Positions 1 through 8,050 of a stretch of 64,000 bases of DNA are shown in pieces. A program made the position numbers and the translations under genes. Position 1 is the stretch's first letter; the number at the start of each line of letters is the position of its first letter. Under the pieces are notes generated by a model that searched no databases, had not been told where the DNA came from, and saw only the letters and a list, made by a program, of their open reading frames with translations. The DNA lies in assembly GCA_024400125.1 (NCBI GenBank), contig JAKSNG010000001.1:1-64000 (forward strand). Reading direction: 5' to 3'. The DNA is from Paludibacteraceae bacterium. GTDB lineage: Bacteria > Bacteroidota > Bacteroidia > Bacteroidales > Paludibacteraceae.

Positions 1-1
1 A

Positions 2-655
2 ACTTGCGAATCTGTGCAGTCCGTTACTCTATCTGAAGGTTTAATTACGATTGGAACGGGTGCTTTTGAAGATTGCTCCGCTTTAGTTTCCATCAACATC
101 CCTGCAGGTGTTACGACGATTGATACTGCGGCTTTTGAAGGTTGCGCTTTCACATCCATTAACCTGCCTGCTTCGGTTACTACGCTTGGAGCAGAGGCTT
201 TCTTGGGTTGCGAATCTTTGCAGTCCGTTACTCTATCTGAAGGTTTAATTACGATTGGACAGATGACTTTTGTTAATACTGGTCTTACTTCCATCACCAT
301 TCCTGCAAGTGTTACAGAGATTGGAATGTATGCATTCTACGCTTACGCTTCCTCTGCTTTGACTTCCGTTACTTTTAAAGGAACTGCTTGCCAAAATAAT
401 ATCGGTGAGGACGCTTTCTATAATGTTGGTAACCCCGATCCCGCTCTCTTGACTCTGCCTAACAGTTGGACAGGTACCAAGCCAGACGAAGATGGCAATT
501 GGTATGGTGGTAAGTTTGAATTAAGTGAGGATCCTACTGCTCTGCCTACATTGTTTGGCGATGACGTGAAAGTTAACAAGTCCCTCCTCAACGGTCAACT
601 CATCATCCGCAAGGGCAACAAGACCTACAACACCCTCGGACAAGAGGTGAAATAA
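2..655 (+). CDS. Leucine-rich-repeat (BspA-like, LRR_5) surface protein, 3' part only
   Basis: The frame is open to the left edge, so this is the C-terminal part of a longer gene. Residues 1 to about 140 are LRR_5-type repeats with the recurring pattern of a hydrophobic strand, a Pro-Ala-x-Val-Thr turn, Ile-Gly and Ala-Phe-x-x-Cys. The end carries an Asn-Gly-Gln...Tyr-Asn-x-x-Gly-Gln-x-Val-Lys tag also seen in other secreted proteins of this window, which I read as a short form of a T9SS sorting tag. BspA-like proteins are usually surface-exposed and bind host or extracellular ligands; the ligand here is unknown. A terminator follows at 710-743. Confidence 0.85.
   Translation, partial: TCESVQSVTLSEGLITIGTGAFEDCSALVSINIPAGVTTIDTAAFEGCAFTSINLPASVTTLGAEAFLGCESLQSVTLSEGLITIGQMTFVNTGLTSITIPASVTEIGMYAFYAYASSALTSVTFKGTACQNNIGEDAFYNVGNPDPALLTLPNSWTGTKPDEDGNWYGGKFELSEDPTALPTLFGDDVKVNKSLLNGQLIIRKGNKTYNTLGQEVK
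5..259 (+). repeat. Near-identical 51-bp direct repeat inside the LRR gene (5-55 and 209-259)
   Basis: The two 51-bp blocks are 204 bp (68 codons) apart and differ at one position (14 versus 218). LRR units usually diverge at DNA level, so this points to a recent in-frame duplication or conversion. Confidence 0.85.
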
Positions 656-709
656 CGTAAACGCTACACGCTAACCGTTAACGTCAACGTCAACGTTCAA
701 CAACAAAAA

Positions 710-743
710 CAGCGTCGCTCGTTATGAGCGGCGCTGATTTTTT
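710..743 (+). terminator. Intrinsic terminator of the LRR gene
   Basis: Arms CAGCGTCGCTC (710-720) and GAGCGGCGCTG (726-736) pair with one mismatch and are followed by six T. Confidence 0.8.
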
Positions 744-888
744 ACGCTCAGGAGCGTTAGCTTAATTCTTCTCGGGGTCCCCATAGAAACCAACGCAGTG
801 TTTCGTATGGGGAGAGCGGAGGCACAAGTCGCCCATCGATTTAACGTACGTGGTATCGATTCTTGCGACCTTGTTGCCGAACGCGAGG

Positions 889-985
889 TCCATACTCCTT
901 CAGCGAACGAAGTGAGCAGATCGACTGACTGAATCCATATGGGGCTCGCACGGCGAACGAAGTGAGCAGATCGACTGAGCGAAGC
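889..985 (-). repeat. CGCTCACTTCG-type interspersed repeat, two copies
   Basis: Positions 889-917 are the exact reverse complement of 11162-11190 (29 nt). A second partial copy with the same GCGAACGAAGTGAGC core starts at 953. Related copies are at 11141-11190, 45935-45994 (inside korA) and 58540-58580. Confidence 0.75.
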
Positions 986-1031
986 GAAGGAGAACCTGGT
1001 CAACGTGCCCGCACACTCCTCTCGAAATTTC

Positions 1032-1159
1032 TTTGTTTGGATGGGCTATCTCTAAAGTTAGAGACGGATAAGAGAGAATAAGGACTTGGGAACTTGTTCA
1101 CGGAGAACTTATGCTATCTTAGACGATAGTACCAAAGGTACGAAGCCCATCCAGACAAA
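1032..1159 (+). ncRNA. Structured element with a 12-bp closing stem (RNA or MITE-like), unrecognised
   Basis: The ends (1035-1046 and 1145-1156) form a 12-bp stem around GGATGGGC/GCCCATCC with one G-U pair when read on the plus strand; that pair becomes an A-C mismatch on the minus strand, which favours plus-strand RNA. Inside are small hairpins: TCTCTAA/TTAGAGA (1049-1064), CTATC/GATAG and GTACC/GGTAC (about 1114-1140). A DNA reading is also possible: 16-bp terminal inverted repeats with one mismatch, as in a MITE. I do not match it to a known RNA family, and I see no convincing promoter or U-tract on the plus strand. Confidence 0.4.
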
Positions 1160-1188
1160 AAAAACAAGCGACCAAGAAAGGTCGCTTG
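1157..1188 (-). terminator. Intrinsic terminator of tRNA-His
   Basis: On the minus strand a perfect 9-bp stem (CAAGCGACC 1165-1173 with GGTCGCTTG 1180-1188) is followed by eight T. It lies 4 nt after the tRNA 3' end. Confidence 0.85.
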
Positions 1189-1192
1189 CGAG

Positions 1193-1266
1193 GGTGGAGT
1201 GTGGGGCTCGAACCCACGACACTCGGAACCACAATCCGATGCTCTGCCAACTGAGCTAAGACCACC
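1193..1266 (-). tRNA. tRNA-His (anticodon GTG)
   Basis: Read on the minus strand, the cloverleaf has an extra 5' G (G-1, typical of tRNA-His) opposite C73, a GCTC/GAGC D-stem, an anticodon stem TCGGA/TCCGA with loop TTGTGGT, and a GTGGG/CCCAC T-stem. The anticodon GTG decodes His. CCA is not encoded. As I pair it, acceptor-stem positions 5:68 (T-T) and 6:67 (C-C) mismatch, which is unusual. Confidence 0.88.
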
Positions 1267-1417
1267 ATATATTCGCACTATTTCTCAAATGCGCCTGCAA
1301 AAGTATAACTTTTTTTTGACATGACCAAATATTTTTGAAAAAAAATGCAAAAAATCCTCCTAAAAATGAGAATTGAACAAGAAAGATAGCAAAAAAAGCG
1401 AAAAGACGACTGAAAAA

Positions 1418-1449
1418 TTTGCGTATATGGCAAAAATAATATATCTTTG
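1418..1449 (+). promoter_or_regulatory. Bacteroidetes-type promoter of the S1/P1 nuclease operon
   Basis: TTTG (1418-1421), 20 nt, TATCTTTG (1442-1449). The start codon at 1471 follows about 15 nt after the expected transcription start. Confidence 0.75.
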
Positions 1450-1470
1450 CGCGTTATTTTGTGCAAAACT

Positions 1471-2256
1471 ATGAAAAAGACATTATCTGTTCTATTACTA
1501 TGCTTAATTGTTTCAGCTCCTGCGTGGGCTTGGGGCAAACAAGGACACCGTATCGTGTGCGCGTTGGCGTACGAGTATATCAATAAGAACACACGTGCCC
1601 AAATAGACCAGTTATTGGGTAAACGCGGCATCATCTACTACGCTGCTTGGGCAGACGAAATAAGGAGTGACACTATCTATCCATATAGTTACGATTGGCA
1701 TTTCCAGGATTTAGACAGCGGCATGAGTGACTCCGCTTTGGTGGCTAAGTTATCCGATTATCCCGAAGTTGGAGGAAACCTCTTTCGCGTGTTGGATAGC
1801 CTCTATACTGTCCTTGATATGGATAATCAGCAAGTCGATGCACTCAAGTTCTTTGTACATTTGGTCGGCGACCGCTTTTGCCCCATGCATACTGCACACT
1901 TGGAAGACAAAGGCGGAAACAACGTGCGCATCAAATGGTTCGGTCAGTCCACTAACCTGCATAAGATATGGGATGACGCAATAATCGACTTCCAAGGTTT
2001 TTCCTACACGGAATATGTGACCTATCTCATTGATCGCTACGGAGACCAAAAGAAAGCGATTGAACAACAATCTCGTGCCGACGAGTTGCGATACAACTAC
2101 CAACTCACGGAACAGATATACCAATACCAAGACTCCTGGAACGGCAATGCCCACAACTACGCCTATACATGGAAAGAGAAATTAGACTATCAACTCTACT
2201 GCGCAGGAGTCAAATTGGCACAGTCGTTGAACGAACTATACGGACGAAAAAAGTAA
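1471..2256 (+). CDS. S1/P1-type nuclease, secreted
   Basis: Zinc-dependent S1/P1 family nuclease or nucleotidase (3'-nucleotidase/nuclease activity is usual for the family). A signal peptide of about 20 residues ends in AWA; the mature protein begins WGKQGH, where the N-terminal Trp and nearby His bind zinc in this family. Also present are WADEIR, FVHLVGD followed by CPMHTAH, and the GGNN...NLHKIWD block. The usual GDxHQPLH is GDRFCPMH here: both metal-binding ends stay but the middle differs. I chose ATG 1471 rather than the upstream GTG 1447 because 1447 overlaps the -7 box. Length 261 aa is normal. It heads a plus-strand run of genes. Confidence 0.88.
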   Translation: MKKTLSVLLLCLIVSAPAWAWGKQGHRIVCALAYEYINKNTRAQIDQLLGKRGIIYYAAWADEIRSDTIYPYSYDWHFQDLDSGMSDSALVAKLSDYPEVGGNLFRVLDSLYTVLDMDNQQVDALKFFVHLVGDRFCPMHTAHLEDKGGNNVRIKWFGQSTNLHKIWDDAIIDFQGFSYTEYVTYLIDRYGDQKKAIEQQSRADELRYNYQLTEQIYQYQDSWNGNAHNYAYTWKEKLDYQLYCAGVKLAQSLNELYGRKK

Positions 2257-2259
2257 ATC

Positions 2260-3048
2260 ATGAGAGACTTTACACGCACACAATATCGCGAACTGTTAGT
2301 GACACTGAAAGCCGCTGGGTATCGATTTGTCACATTTGGTGAGTACTGTCAAGCCAAACCGCAATCGCCCTACGTCATCCTTAGACACGATGTGGACTTG
2401 AAAGCCATCAATAGCCTTCGCACAGCTCAAATAGAAGCCGAGTTGGGACTGACAGCCAGTTACTATTTCCGTGTGGTGCCCGAGAGCAACCAACCCACTA
2501 TCATTCGGCAGATTGCTGACTTAGGGCACGAAATAGGGTATCACTACGAAGATATGGCTATCGCTAAAGGCGATGCCGAAAAAGCATTTGCTCATTTCCA
2601 ACAATGGCTGACTTATTTTCGGCAGTTCTATCCCGTACAGACCATCTGCATGCATGGGGCTCCTACCAGCCAATACGATGGACGGGACTTGTGGAAACAG
2701 TATAACTACCGCGATTTGGATATAATCGGTGAACCCTATTTCGATGCAGACTTTGCGCAGATGTTGTACCTAACCGACACCGGACGCTGCTGGGACGGCT
2801 ACAAAGTGAGTGTGCGGGACAAGATTCCCGTTCATCAGGACGAGTGGACACGCCGCGGATGGGTCTTTCATCATACGGACGATATCATCCGATTTATTCA
2901 AACACAACCCCAACAGCAACTACCGAATATCATGTTCACGACCCATCCGCAACGCTGGACGAATAGCCCTATCGCGTGGTGGAGGGAACTGATACTGCAA
3001 AATATAAAAAATATCATCAAACGAATATTGATTAACCGAAGAAAATAA
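2260..3048 (+). CDS. Polysaccharide-deacetylase-like protein
   Basis: 262 residues resembling the NodB/CE4 deacetylase superfamily in a divergent form. HDVD at residues 43-46 stands where CE4 enzymes have a metal-binding Asp motif; GHEIGYHYE at 89-97 supplies a further His, and CMHGAP at about 130-135 another. No signal peptide is visible, so a cytoplasmic substrate such as a glycolipid or nucleotide-sugar-linked glycan is possible. It starts 3 nt after the nuclease gene and ends 4 nt before a sugar transferase, which suggests a role in surface-glycan synthesis. The exact reaction is not clear. Confidence 0.7.
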   Translation: MRDFTRTQYRELLVTLKAAGYRFVTFGEYCQAKPQSPYVILRHDVDLKAINSLRTAQIEAELGLTASYYFRVVPESNQPTIIRQIADLGHEIGYHYEDMAIAKGDAEKAFAHFQQWLTYFRQFYPVQTICMHGAPTSQYDGRDLWKQYNYRDLDIIGEPYFDADFAQMLYLTDTGRCWDGYKVSVRDKIPVHQDEWTRRGWVFHHTDDIIRFIQTQPQQQLPNIMFTTHPQRWTNSPIAWWRELILQNIKNIIKRILINRRK

Positions 3049-3052
3049 CCTT

Positions 3053-4555
3053 ATGTGGAAACGATTATTAACGGATATAGTCATTTGGCTCTTAGCTACA
3101 TTGCTCTGCGTACTGTGGCGATGGATAGCCGACAAGAGTGAGATTTTGACCTATTTCACGCTCTTTGCATGTATGGCAGGTGCGTGGATAGTGTTAGGAC
3201 TGCTATTCTTCAAATACTGGCATTCGTACAAAGAGATGTGGTATTGGCAAGATATGCTCTGCATGATTGCTACGGGCGTAGGTGTTGCCGCTCTCGTTCA
3301 CTATCTGCTGCCGCTTGTACCTTACTCGTTCTCAATGACGGTAGTATATGGAATGATAGGTATTGTGATGGCGCTGGATGCAGTTGCTATCTTGGCACTG
3401 CACTACTGGAAGTTCGCTCTCAACATGACCGTCCCCGCGATGAAAATTGAGAAACGAAAAGACGCCAAAGTTACCCGCGCCAGCGAGAAACGTTCGCCTG
3501 AATCCATTGAATCTATTCACCAAGCAGTACTCTCATTGACTACCGAAGAAGACTATCAACTGCTGTTAGACAAAGCCAAGTTGGATAATCGACAAACCAA
3601 AGTCGTTGCTACCACAGACCGTTTCGCGTTCCTACAAATACCGAATTATCAGTATAAGACCTTGGTCGATTTGACGCTGCTGAACGATGCACGAGGTATC
3701 AATAAACGCTTCTGTATCGTCAACGAGAAACTGCCCGACAACGGACACTATGTCTGCTGCTATCGACCACAAGAATATATCAAGTCGAAGATGTTGGCGA
3801 AATACCCGAAGGGCATCAACTATATCGTCTATACGTTCTGGTTTTTGTGGAAACGAGTTGTTCCCCGTCTTATGCTGACAAGCCGCGCGTACTACGAATT
3901 GACCCAAGGGCGCAAACGTATGCTCTCTAAAACAGAAGTGTTGGGACGATTGTACTACTGCGGATTTGAAGTCGATGAGATTATTCCAATGGGGCATATC
4001 GAGTATGTGTTTGCACATCGTCACTCGCAGCCCTACGAACAAGAGCAAATCAAAGTCTATGGCCCACTCATCAAACTACCTCGTATCTGCAAAAACAAAG
4101 AGATAGTCTATTTCTACAAGTTCCGCACGATGCACCCATACTCGGAGTATATCCAAAACTACGTCTTTGACCAGCACGGGGGTATGAACATTGCCGACAA
4201 GAGCGACAACGACTGGCGTATCACTACGTGGGGACGGTTCATGCGTAGGTATTGGTTAGACGAACTGCCCATGATGATCAATTTCCTCAAAGGTGACGTC
4301 AAATTAGTAGGAATACGTCCGCTCTCAAGAGCGATGTTTGAGCAATATCCAAAGGACTTGCAGGACAAACGTACGCGCTGCAAACCTGGACTTATACCAC
4401 CATTCTATATCGACCATCCGAAGACGTTTGACGAACTCTATGCGTCCGAAAATAAATACTTAGATGAATACTTCCGTCATCCGCTGTGGACAGACTGTAA
4501 GTACTTCTTCTTAACTGTAAACAGTATATTGTTCAAGCGTATGCACTCAGCCTAA
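3053..4555 (+). CDS. Membrane-anchored bacterial sugar transferase (polyprenyl-phosphate type)
   Basis: 500 residues. About four hydrophobic segments lie in the first 130 residues, then a soluble middle region, then a bacterial sugar-transferase domain from about 345 to 490 with YFYKFRTM and DELPMMINFLKGD followed by VGIRP (around residue 403). Such domains (WcaJ/PglC/WbaP class) move a sugar-1-phosphate to undecaprenyl phosphate to start a glycan. The canonical Lys-Arg lead-in to the domain is not obvious, and the long middle region is atypical. The stop overlaps the next start by 1 nt (TAATG), implying coupling. Confidence 0.8.
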   Translation: MWKRLLTDIVIWLLATLLCVLWRWIADKSEILTYFTLFACMAGAWIVLGLLFFKYWHSYKEMWYWQDMLCMIATGVGVAALVHYLLPLVPYSFSMTVVYGMIGIVMALDAVAILALHYWKFALNMTVPAMKIEKRKDAKVTRASEKRSPESIESIHQAVLSLTTEEDYQLLLDKAKLDNRQTKVVATTDRFAFLQIPNYQYKTLVDLTLLNDARGINKRFCIVNEKLPDNGHYVCCYRPQEYIKSKMLAKYPKGINYIVYTFWFLWKRVVPRLMLTSRAYYELTQGRKRMLSKTEVLGRLYYCGFEVDEIIPMGHIEYVFAHRHSQPYEQEQIKVYGPLIKLPRICKNKEIVYFYKFRTMHPYSEYIQNYVFDQHGGMNIADKSDNDWRITTWGRFMRRYWLDELPMMINFLKGDVKLVGIRPLSRAMFEQYPKDLQDKRTRCKPGLIPPFYIDHPKTFDELYASENKYLDEYFRHPLWTDCKYFFLTVNSILFKRMHSA

Positions 4556-7365
4556 TGGAGATTTTAACGGACTCATTACATCGTATCGCATATTCCACAG
4601 ACGCGTCGGCTTATCGCGAAATACCCATTGGTGTTGCCTATCCCAAGACGGAAGACGACATCCGCTGGCTGATGGACGAAGCACGTCGCCGCCATACCCA
4701 TCTCATTCCGCGTGCAGGAGGTACCAGTATCGCTGGACAAGTAGTGGGCGCTGGAATAGTGGTTGATGTTAGTCGGTATATGAATCGTATCCTCGAAATC
4801 AATGCCGAGGAACGTTGGGTGCGTGTGCAGCCTGGTGTCGTACGAGACGAACTCAACATCGCGCTGCAACCATACGGACTCTATTTCTCGCCCGAGACAT
4901 CTACCTCTAATCGCTGCTGCATTGGGGGTATGGTCGGCAATAACTCCTGCGGAACGCATAGTCTCATCTATGGCTCTACACGACATCATGTCATTGGCAT
5001 CAAAGCTATCTACCCAGACGAAACACAAGGCATGCAATTGCTGCAAAAGTGGCAACAGGATACTGCTGTTCGGCAACTGATTGAGGACAGTTTTCCAGAC
5101 CCTCATCTGCGCCGGCGTTCTTGTGGATATGCGCTGGACGAGTGTCTATACAATACCAATGGCACGATAGACTTGCCCGCATTGATGTGCGGCAGCGAAG
5201 GCACGTTGGGCTTTGTCACGGAAATAACCCTCTCCTTAGATCCGTTACCACCCACCCATAAAATGGTGGTGTGCGAATTGCTGAACGACCTCAACGACGC
5301 GTGGGAAGCCAATCTCAAAGCCCTCGCACGCAAACCTGTAGCCGTTGAACTCATTGATGGCAAGATATTAGAACTGGCGAAAGACAATATCGACGCGCAA
5401 CGTAATATGGCGGTGTTGGGACTGGACTTGTCCCATCTCCCTAAAGCCATCTTAGTATCGGAATTTTGGGCAGATAAGGTAGAAGACTTATCGCAATGCT
5501 ATAGCGGCGACGGCACACTCCCTGCTATCACATTATACGACGCCGATGTGCAGAAAGTGTGGAACTTGCGCAAAGCGGGACTCGGCGTCCTTACTTCAAT
5601 GCCCGGTGACGCCAAACCCGTCGGCGTCATTGAAGATACGGCTGTCGCCCCAGAACGATTGGGCGCTTATATGCACGATTTTCAAGCCATGATGAAACGA
5701 CTGGGACTCGACTGCGTCTATTACGGACATATATCGACTGGCGAATTACATCTTCGTCCTATCTTGGATTTGCACCGCGAAGAAGATGTCAGGAAATTCC
5801 GCGAGGTAGCCACCGAAACCGCGAAGTTAGTCAAGAAACACAAGGGCAGTCTCTCTGGCGAACACGGAGACGGACGATTAAGAGGAGAGTTCATCCCGCT
5901 TATGTATGGACAGGAAGTGTATGATTTATTCTGCCAACTCAAAGACGCTTTTGACCCCGAAGGCATACTCAATGTGGGCAAGATTGTACGCACGCCTCCT
6001 ATGGACGCTTTCCTTCGTGTGCATACACCTGTCGCAGCACATTCAATCTTCCAGACACCATCGGCACAACACCCTATACTTCAACATATCGAGCGCTGCA
6101 ACGGCTCAGGCGATTGCCGTAAATCCAATCTCATCGGCGGCACATTGTGTCCGGCTTATAAAGTGAGCAAAGACGAACTCAAGACTACTCGCGCTCGTGC
6201 GAACGTGCTGCGCGAGAAACTGCTCACAGACCCGAAGGGAGTGACTTCCAAAGAGGTAGCAGAAGTGCTTGACTCGTGCTTGGCTTGTAAGGGCTGCAAA
6301 AGTGAGTGCCCCAGCAATGTGGATATGACACAATTGCGTAGCGAGATACTGCAACTCAAATACGATGCTTCGCATACTCCGTTCCGCAGTTGGATGGTGG
6401 CGCGTATGGCGCAGATAGAGGCACTTGGAATGCTTGTCCCACATATCTATAATTGGTTTGCCACGAATAAACTGACTTCAACCGTCCTCAAACATATCTT
6501 GCGCTTTGCAGCCGAACGACAAATACCGACTCTTAGTCGCTATTCCCTTCGCCGTCTCGCTAAACAATATCCCAGCACAACAGCCAACACTTCATATAGG
6601 AAGCGAATCTATCTCTTTGCAGACGAGTTCACTAATCACATGGAAGCAGAACTGGGACTGACTTTTATTCGTTTGGCAAATGCGTTGGGGTACGAGGTGA
6701 TTATTCCTAAACATGTAGAGTCGGGTAGAGCAGCAATCTCAAAAGGCTGCTTGCATTTAGCGGCTAAGTTGGCACGCAAGAATGTATCCCTTCTCAAAGA
6801 CCTCATTACCGAGGACACACCTTTAGTGGGAATCGAACCCTCATGTATATTGTCCTTTAGAGATGAGTATCCCCGTCTTGTTCCACCCGAAGAACGTGAG
6901 GCAGCACAACGCTTGGCTAAAAACTGCCTGCTCTATGACGAATGGCTAATGCGCGAAGTGCGGGCAGGTCGCACACTTGGAACTTTTGGAACTCTTGGAA
7001 CTTCTTCGCCCACCATCTACCTCCACGGACATTGCCATCAGAAAGCGTTGGTCGGAGTCGAGAAAACAGCCGATTGTCTGCGGCTTATTCCTAATGTCGA
7101 AGTGCATGTTATACCAAGTGGCTGCTGCGGTATGGCTGGTAGTTTTGGGTACGAGAAGGAACACTATCAGACCTCTATGGACATCGGAGAAATGGTATTG
7201 TTCCCTGCGGTGAGAAAAGCCATGGCAGAGACCTCTTTGGACGAAAAACACCCACAGACAATCATCTGTGCTCCAGGAACGAGTTGCCGCCAGCAGATTC
7301 ATGACGGAACAGGCTTCCGTGCCTATCATCCTATAGAAATATTATATCAATCCATACAACAATAA
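4555..7365 (+). CDS. FAD-linked oxidase / Fe-S / CCG-domain oxidoreductase (GlcD-GlcF-like fusion)
   Basis: 936 residues. Order of parts: FAD-binding PCMH domain (LIPRAGGTSIAGQVVG near residue 50), FAD-oxidase C-terminal domain (to about 470), a dicluster 4Fe-4S region (CxxxxxC and CLACKGCKSECP, about 518-590), then two CCG modules (HGHCHQ...GCCGMAGSFG near 820-865 and a C-terminal CAPGTSC). This is the layout of D-lactate or 2-hydroxyacid dehydrogenases that feed electrons to the respiratory chain (YdiJ/Dld-II-like); the substrate is not determined. Between the Fe-S part and the second CCG module lies a tandem LGT-FGT-LGT stretch encoded by a 9-bp repeat (6976-7002), not expected in the family. 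Confidence 0.85.
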   Translation: MEILTDSLHRIAYSTDASAYREIPIGVAYPKTEDDIRWLMDEARRRHTHLIPRAGGTSIAGQVVGAGIVVDVSRYMNRILEINAEERWVRVQPGVVRDELNIALQPYGLYFSPETSTSNRCCIGGMVGNNSCGTHSLIYGSTRHHVIGIKAIYPDETQGMQLLQKWQQDTAVRQLIEDSFPDPHLRRRSCGYALDECLYNTNGTIDLPALMCGSEGTLGFVTEITLSLDPLPPTHKMVVCELLNDLNDAWEANLKALARKPVAVELIDGKILELAKDNIDAQRNMAVLGLDLSHLPKAILVSEFWADKVEDLSQCYSGDGTLPAITLYDADVQKVWNLRKAGLGVLTSMPGDAKPVGVIEDTAVAPERLGAYMHDFQAMMKRLGLDCVYYGHISTGELHLRPILDLHREEDVRKFREVATETAKLVKKHKGSLSGEHGDGRLRGEFIPLMYGQEVYDLFCQLKDAFDPEGILNVGKIVRTPPMDAFLRVHTPVAAHSIFQTPSAQHPILQHIERCNGSGDCRKSNLIGGTLCPAYKVSKDELKTTRARANVLREKLLTDPKGVTSKEVAEVLDSCLACKGCKSECPSNVDMTQLRSEILQLKYDASHTPFRSWMVARMAQIEALGMLVPHIYNWFATNKLTSTVLKHILRFAAERQIPTLSRYSLRRLAKQYPSTTANTSYRKRIYLFADEFTNHMEAELGLTFIRLANALGYEVIIPKHVESGRAAISKGCLHLAAKLARKNVSLLKDLITEDTPLVGIEPSCILSFRDEYPRLVPPEEREAAQRLAKNCLLYDEWLMREVRAGRTLGTFGTLGTSSPTIYLHGHCHQKALVGVEKTADCLRLIPNVEVHVIPSGCCGMAGSFGYEKEHYQTSMDIGEMVLFPAVRKAMAETSLDEKHPQTIICAPGTSCRQQIHDGTGFRAYHPIEILYQSIQQ
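6976..7002 (+). repeat. Three 9-bp tandem units inside the FAD oxidase gene
   Basis: CTTGGAACT, TTTGGAACT, CTTGGAACT in frame (Leu/Phe-Gly-Thr three times), just before the conserved HGHCHQ block. It looks like a small low-complexity insertion. Confidence 0.8.
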
Positions 7366-7392
7366 TTATTAACATTCTAAAACAACACAACT

Positions 7393-8049
7393 ATGAAAAA
7401 AATGTTTATGATGGCTGCCGCCTTAATCGCAGCTTTGACAATGAATGCGCAACACGTCACTCCGTTAGACGTGAAAATGGTCGATGTAAATTTAGAGCCA
7501 CTTCGTACTGAGTACAAAGCAGACAAAAACGCTTATCTCGTACAACTCCAACACTTGGAACTGGACTTAAAAGGCAATGCAGAAGTGCTCAAACAAGCAC
7601 GCAAACAATTGGACGAAGAGAAAGCGTACTCCAAATGTATCGCTGACTACGTAAAGTACGCTACCAAACTGCTCAAGACATACGAAAAAAGTTGCCAAGA
7701 GGAAATCAAAGACCTCAATGACATGTTAACTACCATTGACAAACAAACGGGAACCGCCCAAAAATTAGCCCTCATCGTGGACTCCTCCAAACCTAAATTC
7801 ATAGGACACATGGCAAACGAGCGTGGTCAAGTGGCAGAGCAAATTGAGAAAGTAACGGCTTTGCAACAAATGATTGTTCGCCAACAAGCACAAGTCGGAA
7901 CTATTCAAGCAGGTCTCGACATCTACAACGCAGAAATTACGACTAAAGATAACGACTTGACATTGAAAGATAACGTGCTCAAAGCCAATACCGACATGCT
8001 GAAACAAGAACTGAAGAACGTGAAAGCAGAATTAAAATCAGCCAAGTAA
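7393..8049 (+). CDS. Secreted coiled-coil protein of unknown function
   Basis: 218 residues. A signal peptide (about 19 residues, ending in MNAQ) precedes an almost wholly helical, charged sequence rich in Lys, Glu, Gln and Leu heptads from about 45 to 215, so a periplasmic coiled coil is likely. No catalytic motif is visible. It starts 27 nt after the oxidoreductase and is probably the last gene of that run. I do not recognise a named family. Confidence 0.7.
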   Translation: MKKMFMMAAALIAALTMNAQHVTPLDVKMVDVNLEPLRTEYKADKNAYLVQLQHLELDLKGNAEVLKQARKQLDEEKAYSKCIADYVKYATKLLKTYEKSCQEEIKDLNDMLTTIDKQTGTAQKLALIVDSSKPKFIGHMANERGQVAEQIEKVTALQQMIVRQQAQVGTIQAGLDIYNAEITTKDNDLTLKDNVLKANTDMLKQELKNVKAELKSAK

Positions 8050-8050
8050 A

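Larger units (their letters stand above)
656..1031. other. Gene-free stretch made of short repeats
   Basis: No credible gene. It holds a short AACGTC tandem (about 677-698), the terminator of the LRR gene, two copies of a GCGAACGAAGTGAGC repeat (from 903 and from 953) and a block at 864-887 that resembles 42316-42340 (TGCGACCTTGTTKCCGAACG). A 93-codon minus-strand frame across it consists of these repeats. Confidence 0.6.

Noticed and set aside
722-1003. 93-codon minus-strand frame in the first intergenic region
   Set aside because: It is made of short palindromic repeats found elsewhere in intergenic DNA, and has no promoter or family resemblance.
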